Positions 58,611 through 64,000 of a DNA stretch of 64,000 nt are shown here, one piece after another (positions within the stretch are counted from its first letter, which is position 1; every line of letters begins with the position of its first letter). This DNA comes from Neoscytalidium dimidiatum (lineage: Eukaryota; Ascomycota; Dothideomycetes; Botryosphaeriales; Botryosphaeriaceae). The stretch covers positions 1,488,001-1,552,000 of the forward strand of contig CM074700.1 of assembly GCA_037367355.1 (NCBI GenBank), in the 5' to 3' direction. A model generated the notes under the pieces. The model was given only the letters and a program-made list of their open reading frames with translations, was not told where the DNA came from and ran no database searches. The translations under genes were made by a program, and so were the position numbers.

Positions 58611-60446
58611 ATGGCAGATCAGCAGTTGGAGCAGAGCCTCGCCCAGGCACTCACCTTCCTTTTCGAGGAATCAGTGGCGGAGCACGCCAGTCAGTGCTCA
58701 AACCATCACCACCACCACCACCACCACCACTCCCACGACATCCACGGATATCTCCAGCAAGCCGACACTTGGCATCAGCTGCAGACTCTGCGCGCCCTGC
58801 TGTGTCAACGCCCCGCCGTGCCGTCTCTTCCATCTGACGTTCTGGAAGCCGTCGAACGCGTCCAGAACCACCTGCAGAGCCGCCGCATCCTCAAATCTAC
58901 CGCTTCTATCCAGCCGCTGTGCCAGGTGCCCTCTGACGGGCCCTCTTGTGTCAGGCTTTCTCTCTGGAGAGGCGACATAACAGCACTCGACCATGTTACT
59001 GCCATCGTCAATGCCGCGAACTCGGCCATGCTGGGCTGCTTCAAGCCTTCCCATCGCTGTATCGACAACGTGATCCACGCCGCCGCAGGCCCGCGCTTAC
59101 GGGCCGAGTGTAACCGTCTGATGGTCCAGCAAGGCCACGCGGAACCCGTAGGATCAGCCAAGGTCACGCCAGGATACTGCGCCCCGACACAGTACATCCT
59201 GCACACCGTTGGCCCTCAGCTGGACCCTGGACAGGAGCCATCCGATCGAGATAAGCAGCTTCTGGCAAGTTGTTACAAGTCCTGTCTCGATGAGGCCGAA
59301 GACCTCCCGCCTCTTGCCGATGGCCGTCTTGTTGTAGCCTTCCCCTGCATCTCGACAGGCGTATTCTGCTTCCCTGGACGCCTCGCCGCTCAAATTGCCA
59401 TCGACGCCGTCATAAGTTGGAGCAAGAGCCATCCTGAGACCCCAATAACCGACGTGATATTTGACGTATTCCTTGAGAAGGATGAAGAGTATTATCAGCA
59501 AGTTCTGAGGGAGGCTCTGAACGCAGGGACGATAACAAAATACGAAGGGGAGATACCCAAGAGCATACCACCATCCAATACGATCCTGAACACAGCTCGC
59601 GAGTGGATCTTCCAGGCAGATTACCTTTTGATTACAGCTGGCGCCGGCCTCAGCGCCGCCGCCGGCTTCGACTTTACTTCGCAGTCATTATTCCGGAAGC
59701 ACTTTCCCGCATATCAATCTCTCGGGCTACGCCGGCTCTACGACACATTCGGCTGGAACGAATGGCCATCCAAAGCGCACAAGTGGGGATTCTACTTCAC
59801 GCAGCTACAGCTGGCACGTACTTGGCCCGCGTCGCCACTGTACGGCGCCTTGCTCGATCTCGCCACCTCCCGTTTCGACGGACGCTTCTTCGTGCGGACC
59901 TCCAACGCGGACGGCTTCTTCCCTGCCAACAACGGCTTCCCGGAAGAGCGCTTTTCGTCCCCGCAGGGCGCGTTCAAGTATTTGCAGTGCCTCAAGAACT
60001 GCCGTCCGGACGCGTACTTCCGCTCGAAGCCCTACCTCGATGCTGCATTGCCGTTCATCGATCCCCATACCGGCGTCTTAACCGACAAGAGCAAGATACC
60101 CGTTTGCGAACACTGCGGCGGAGAGGTCTTCCTGTGCGTACGCGCCGGTAACTGGTTCAACGAGCGGCCGTTCGAAGAGGGGGAGGAACGGTACAAAGAT
60201 TTCCTGGACGAGGTCGAAAGGGAAGGGAAGACGCTCGCCATCCTCGAACTGGGTGTGGGCATGAGCACGCCGGGCGTCATCAGGTGGCCCAACGAGGAGC
60301 TGGTGTGCTGGGGCGAGGGGAAGGTTAAGCTAGTCAGGGGCGGCGAGCAGGCCGCTGGCCTCGTCGATTTCGACCTTGAGGTTGCGGGGAATGCCGTTGG
60401 CATTGAGGGCAACATCAAGGACATCGTGGAGGGCCTCCGAAATTAG
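58611..60446 (+). CDS. fused zinc-type macrodomain and class M sirtuin (SirTM)
   Basis: A single exon codes 611 aa in two fused catalytic parts. After a low-complexity head with nine consecutive His (32-40), a macrodomain (about 115-300) shows RGDITALDHVTAIVNAANS, then LGCFKPSHRCIDNVIH with the Cys/His/Cys spacing of zinc-containing macrodomains, and FPCISTGVFCFPGRLAA for the phosphate loop. A Sir2-type domain follows (about 325-580): LLITAGAGLSAAAGFDF binds NAD, FFVRTSNADGFFPANNGF corresponds to the catalytic loop, and CEHCGGEVFLC begins the zinc finger. SirTM enzymes are known as protein ADP-ribosyltransferases and their partner macrodomains reverse the mark, so writer and eraser are in one protein here. 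In bacteria the two are separate genes of a lipoylation operon. The start at 58611 is used; an upstream in-frame ATG at 58524 has no family support. Confidence 0.9.
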   Translation: MADQQLEQSLAQALTFLFEESVAEHASQCSNHHHHHHHHHSHDIHGYLQQADTWHQLQTLRALLCQRPAVPSLPSDVLEAVERVQNHLQSRRILKSTASIQPLCQVPSDGPSCVRLSLWRGDITALDHVTAIVNAANSAMLGCFKPSHRCIDNVIHAAAGPRLRAECNRLMVQQGHAEPVGSAKVTPGYCAPTQYILHTVGPQLDPGQEPSDRDKQLLASCYKSCLDEAEDLPPLADGRLVVAFPCISTGVFCFPGRLAAQIAIDAVISWSKSHPETPITDVIFDVFLEKDEEYYQQVLREALNAGTITKYEGEIPKSIPPSNTILNTAREWIFQADYLLITAGAGLSAAAGFDFTSQSLFRKHFPAYQSLGLRRLYDTFGWNEWPSKAHKWGFYFTQLQLARTWPASPLYGALLDLATSRFDGRFFVRTSNADGFFPANNGFPEERFSSPQGAFKYLQCLKNCRPDAYFRSKPYLDAALPFIDPHTGVLTDKSKIPVCEHCGGEVFLCVRAGNWFNERPFEEGEERYKDFLDEVEREGKTLAILELGVGMSTPGVIRWPNEELVCWGEGKVKLVRGGEQAAGLVDFDLEVAGNAVGIEGNIKDIVEGLRN

Positions 60447-61372
60447 CAGAAGCTACGCTGGTAGCAAAATAAGAGTGTAAAAGTTTAGATGCGCGGGAAA
60501 CTGGTAGCTAGACTCAGGGCCGTGCATCGTTCCAGGCACGAGTCCTGTGATCGACGGTAGTTTAAAATGTCCGCCTGAGCCTAGAATAGAACCGAACCCT
60601 ACAAGGCGGAGACACCACCAAAACACCGTTACTACCATTTTCTGGAACCAAGGATTAAAGCTTTGAGAAGCATGGCTCGAAAGCGTGCTGCCATTGCCCG
60701 TCGAGTTCAAGTGCAAGTTTCTCATCTCCGGTACCGCCTCATCGATATAGATTCTCTCCCCAGCCTCCACATTCTTGAAACGTCAGCATCTCATCTCCCG
60801 TGAAGTCAAAGAAACGAACTCTTCCAGGGTTTTGGATGTTTGCCGTTGCATGCATACCGATGGTTGAGTAAAATAGAATTTTGTTTAAGCTCGTGTTCCG
60901 CCACCACCCGGAACCTGAGATGGCACAACTTCTCCACATTTACCGCGCCAACCACCATTTCTGCTAAACGATCTAACACAGCTCCACCGCGATCTCAACA
61001 ACGGCGCGGCGTTTAGCTTCGTAAACAGCTGTGGCTGGGGTGGTGAAGGGAAGAGGGAACATGTAGGTGAGGCGGGGCCGTTCATCAGGCCCGCGCGTTT
61101 AGAGTTTGACGTCACAAGTAAAATGGTCCACTGCACGTCCAGCCCGACAAGCTTCAGCCCCCCGGGTGCTTGAGGCGGAGCTGGCAATCAGAGCCTATAA
61201 ATGAGTGCTGAACGTTCGGCCTCGCTCTTGACAGCCCGTTGAATAACAACGGCCAATCGCTCTCAGAAGAAAAGCCAGTCCAGTCGCTACCTCGTTCGCT
61301 TGAAGTCTTCTGCCTCCAATATCAAAACACTACAACCGCCTGATACAAAAGGAACTCCGGTATTAACCCACC
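60447..61372. other. intergenic, no gene seen
   Basis: About 0.93 kb separating the fusion gene and the GPI-protein gene. A TATAAATG element lies 172 nt before the latter's start. Minus-strand frames up to 105 codons have no motif. Confidence 0.5.
61196..61201 (+). promoter_or_regulatory. TATA box of the GPI-protein gene
   Basis: TATAAA, 172 nt upstream of the start codon at 61373. Confidence 0.5.
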
Positions 61373-62146
61373 ATGAAATTCCACCTCACAGCTCTCGCAC
61401 TGGCGACGCACCTCGCCCTCGCATCGGCGACCTACTACGTGCCGCCGGACAAGCAGGGCAGTTACAACGAACCCGCCAACCCCGAACAACCCAGGCCCGT
61501 CAACCCGAACTCCAACCCCAGCCCCAATCCCAACGCCAACGCCGCCGGCCAAGCCGGCCAAAGCTTCGACTACGCCGCGGCGACCGACTGCGACACGCGC
61601 GACGCGGCGTGCCGGTCCTCGGGCAGCGGCGAATGCGGCACCTTCGCGTCCTCCTGCCGCGCGTGCCACAGCGCCGCCGACGGCTGCCGCACCGGCGCCG
61701 ACGCCAACATGGCGTACTGCTCCTCGCAGCTGGTCTCCTGCGTCGCGGCCGCCTACGCGCCGGCCAACGTCACGACCGCGGGCGGGGCGACGCCTCCTTC
61801 AACCCCCGCCTCGACGCCGTACGCCAACAACAACAACAACAATAACAACGGCCAGGTCGCGGGTCAGCCGTTCGCGGCGCCGCCGACGGGCGGCGTCTAT
61901 CCGTACGCGTATCCGACGGGCACGGGGCCCGCGACGAACCAGACGGGCGGCGGCGGCGGCGGCGCCAAGGGAGGCCCGCCGTTTGCGGGGCCGCCCGGGG
62001 GAGGCACGCCGCCGACGCCGACGACGCCGAGCACGGCGCTGCCGACGTACACGGGCGCGGCTGCTGCCGTCGTCTTCGCCGCGAGGGGCGGTGCTGGGGT
62101 TGGGTTTGCTGCTGTGGTGGCTGCGGTGGTGGGGTTGCTTGTGTGA
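61373..62146 (+). CDS. GPI-anchored cysteine-rich cell-wall protein
   Basis: A single exon codes 257 aa. A signal peptide (MKFHLTALALATHLALASA) is followed by a Pro/Asn-rich head (NPNSNPSPNPNANAAG). A compact segment with eight cysteines follows (about 68-124: DCDTRDAACRSSGSGECG, SSCRACHSAADGC, AYCSSQLVSC). The rest is low complexity: an Asn run, Tyr/Pro-rich and Gly-rich stretches, then a Thr/Pro-rich stalk. The C-terminus is a hydrophobic tail (GVGFAAVVAAVVGLLV) of the kind cleaved and replaced by a GPI anchor, with small residues just before it. It is expected at the plasma membrane or bound to the wall. It resembles fungal GPI proteins with an eight-cysteine module but not the spaced CFEM pattern, and its partner or substrate is unknown. 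A TATA box lies 172 bp upstream. Confidence 0.75.
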   Translation: MKFHLTALALATHLALASATYYVPPDKQGSYNEPANPEQPRPVNPNSNPSPNPNANAAGQAGQSFDYAAATDCDTRDAACRSSGSGECGTFASSCRACHSAADGCRTGADANMAYCSSQLVSCVAAAYAPANVTTAGGATPPSTPASTPYANNNNNNNNGQVAGQPFAAPPTGGVYPYAYPTGTGPATNQTGGGGGGAKGGPPFAGPPGGGTPPTPTTPSTALPTYTGAAAAVVFAARGGAGVGFAAVVAAVVGLLV

Positions 62147-63091
62147 TGAGGGCGATGGTGGGGAGGAGAGGAGAGGAGAGGAGAGGAGAGGAGAGGAGAG
62201 GGGGGAAAAAGGCTGACGTGAGAGGGATGCGGTGTTATGTAATTTGAGACGGCGAGGGGATGAGGAAATAGGGAGATGTACATGTAGTCATCAGTCTGTA
62301 CAACCGTTTGCGTAATCATCTAATGAACCAAATGCTTTTTTTTTTTTTTTTGAGATGACGCGCCTTTTCTGCTGTGCGTGACAGTTCGAGATAGATCCGT
62401 TGTATGACATAATCTGGGAACGACATCCAAGGGACCAGTAATAAAAGCCTCTAGATGTCAAGGTCAGCCAAAGTGGCCATCGTAAATTCAGCTTACGGTC
62501 GTAATATCCCTCAATGGCGGAGGATAGGGGTGCTGTGACAGAATGTCAGCTTTACGGTCTCGTGCAACTGTTCAGCATAATCATCTGTCGCGCCGAGGTC
62601 TGCGGCTGAGCATACTGCGTGTGGAGAGGTGAGACGGCTCCGCGCGCGGGGAATTCGAAGAGTGAAGTGAATCAATGTTTTGGCTATGAATATTTCTCTC
62701 CATATGAAGAGATCGTCTGACACTTCGGAACGGTGTGTGGACTCTCACAGCGTGAGATTGGACGCCTGCAGACGATAGCCCGTGGATTTTCGCCAACGAA
62801 AATACGAGATGGGCGCACGGGAGGGTCAAACAGCCTGCCGAGGAAGGTCAAGCGAGTAAGTTGCGGTACTCCGTGAAAAAATCCTCCGATTTTGCAAACG
62901 GACACCAGGGATAAATCGGCGTATTCGTACAGAGGATATCATTAACAATCATCAACGTCGCGTCATCTACTAGTATGGTTTAGCCGCAGTTTATCCTCGG
63001 CCGATAACCAATTACAGCCAGCAGGAAATTCACGTCCGGTGATAGGCGGACATACCAAATCTCCATGTCCCAAAGCATGCGTTACGGCGCA
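62147..63091. other. intergenic, no gene seen
   Basis: About 0.95 kb between the GPI-protein gene and VPS16. It starts with the purine tract and includes a 16-base poly-T run at 62336-62351. No gene is visible. Confidence 0.5.
62164..62200. repeat. GGAGA purine tract
   Basis: About seven copies of GGAGA form an all-purine stretch right after the GPI-protein gene. It is a pentamer microsatellite able to form unusual DNA structure. Confidence 0.85.
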
Positions 63092-64000
63092 TTATCTTTT
63101 CCCACCGGCCAACTGTCCAATCATACGTTCAATCTCATGGACCGCATTCCCGGTAGCCTTAGCCTTGAGTTCAGCCAAGCTATTCATGTCCTTCGCTTTG
63201 AGCGCCTCCTCGCCCGCGCGTACGACGAGACCACACTTGACCCACATTTCTATGCGGTCAGCTACAGGGAGGTTGGTGCATTTCGGGATGAATAACGCCG
63301 CAGTTCGCGTGTTGCCGGCGGACAGAATTTCGTTGAAAAACGGCTTAGAGTTCAATGTCAGCATGTCTAGCATTAGAACACAATGACTGGCCACTCACCT
63401 CCCAACCAATAGGACTCTTCCGCGTTTTGCTGATCTCTTCCAGCTCATTCCAATCCCGCTTAGCAACCAGACCACGTAGTCTGAGCCACCAGTACGTCTT
63501 CTCGGGTACTTTGAATTCGGATTGGACCTTTTGCGCCCGTTTCATGTGTCCAGCGCGCACGAGCCGGAAGACTGTCTCGTTGATGGAAAGGCCCACATAT
63601 CCTGCACCTAGATCCTTCTCGAAGGCTTCTTGCATCTTGAGTAATCGCTGGGCTTCATCAATGGCCTTTACATTGAAGGAATGCTCACGCGAGTCTTGGA
63701 GCAACTTGCCGGCAAGCTTGAGCTTGTCGATCCGAAGGCTCGTGCTGGGTTGCTCAAGTGCTTCGGCGATGAGGATATTGGAGCCATCGAGGCGGCGGTC
63801 GTCCTGATAGTAGAGATCTTTCAGCAGCTCTCGGTCCTGCTCGAGCGCTGACGACTCGACCAATGCCGTAGCAACAGGTCTGCTGGTGACAGTTCGGAAG
63901 AAGCTTGCCAGAGTGAGTTGCTTCTTCAGGTGGAGTAGGACGTGGAAAACGAGGTCTGTATCTCCACTCTCTATAGCCTTATCCAAGGCTATTGTGTCCT
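63092..64000 (-). CDS. VPS16: vacuolar sorting protein Vps16, C-terminal part (5' end outside window)
   Basis: The minus-strand gene enters from the right edge and its N-terminal part lies outside the window. Visible exons are 63399-64000 (continuing to the right) and 63092-63343, joined by a 55-bp intron with an AAG acceptor. The translated part is the C-terminal Vps16 domain: LVFHVLLHLKKQLTLASFF, DLYYQDDRRLDGSNILIAEA, REHSFNVKAIDEAQRLLKMQ and KTYWWLRLRGLVAKRDWNELE. Vps16 is a core subunit of the class C HOPS and CORVET tethering complexes, where this helical end binds Vps33. The protein ends HEIERMIGQLAGGKR. Partial, broken by the window edge only. Confidence 0.92.

Overview
The window is nuclear DNA of a filamentous ascomycete (Pezizomycotina; a plant-associated or saprotrophic Dothideomycete-type genome is my best guess, the class is inference). 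The reasons are short introns of 44-110 bp with GTRNGT donors, gene-dense GC-rich blocks separated by AT-rich decayed islands, and typically fungal families: a HET-domain protein, a PTH11/SAT4-type rhodopsin-domain protein, an AA9 LPMO, Ski3, Ldb17 and Pex11. I assembled 23 protein-coding genes by joining exons across visible splice sites and checking that each total length is a multiple of three. I found no rRNA, tRNA or CRISPR. Layout: 1-950 is an AT-rich decayed margin. 951-8501 carries a thiamine-diphosphate enzyme (-), a rhodopsin-domain membrane protein (-) and a Dal5-type MFS carrier (+) whose upstream region holds two simple-sequence arrays. 9705-17449 is an accessory stretch of secreted proteins: an eight-cysteine protein interrupted by one TGA, a 733-residue cysteine-rich secreted protein with a duplicated N-terminal module, a HEFAH zinc metalloprotease, and an unassigned alpha/beta-barrel-like protein. 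17450-19933 is an AT-rich, RIP-like gene desert. From about 19.9 to 35.8 kb lies a conserved housekeeping block: SKI3 (RNA decay), LDB17/SPIN90 (actin and endocytosis), a secretory-pathway TPR-DnaJ co-chaperone, a GH5_12-type glucosylceramidase/sterylglucosidase and the Msn5/exportin-5 karyopherin. 37.2-43.5 kb is accessory again: a HET protein whose HET domain is split by an ankyrin insertion, a secreted eqolisin-like protein and a membrane-anchored FAD monooxygenase. 44.7-52.7 kb holds a short kinesin-3 and TRM3 in head-to-head arrangement, then a PEX11-family gene. 53.6-62.1 kb holds an AA9 LPMO, a YAT-family amino-acid permease, a one-gene fusion of a zinc-type macrodomain with a class M sirtuin, and a GPI-anchored cysteine-rich wall protein. 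The window ends inside VPS16. There is no biosynthetic gene cluster: the FAD monooxygenase stands alone. The secreted proteases, LPMO, GH5 enzyme and the amino-acid and MFS carriers fit a fungus that degrades external polymers. The most unusual objects are the macrodomain-sirtuin fusion (a plausible self-contained ADP-ribosylation writer/eraser), the HET domain with an internal ankyrin/acidic insert, and the TGA-interrupted secreted protein.
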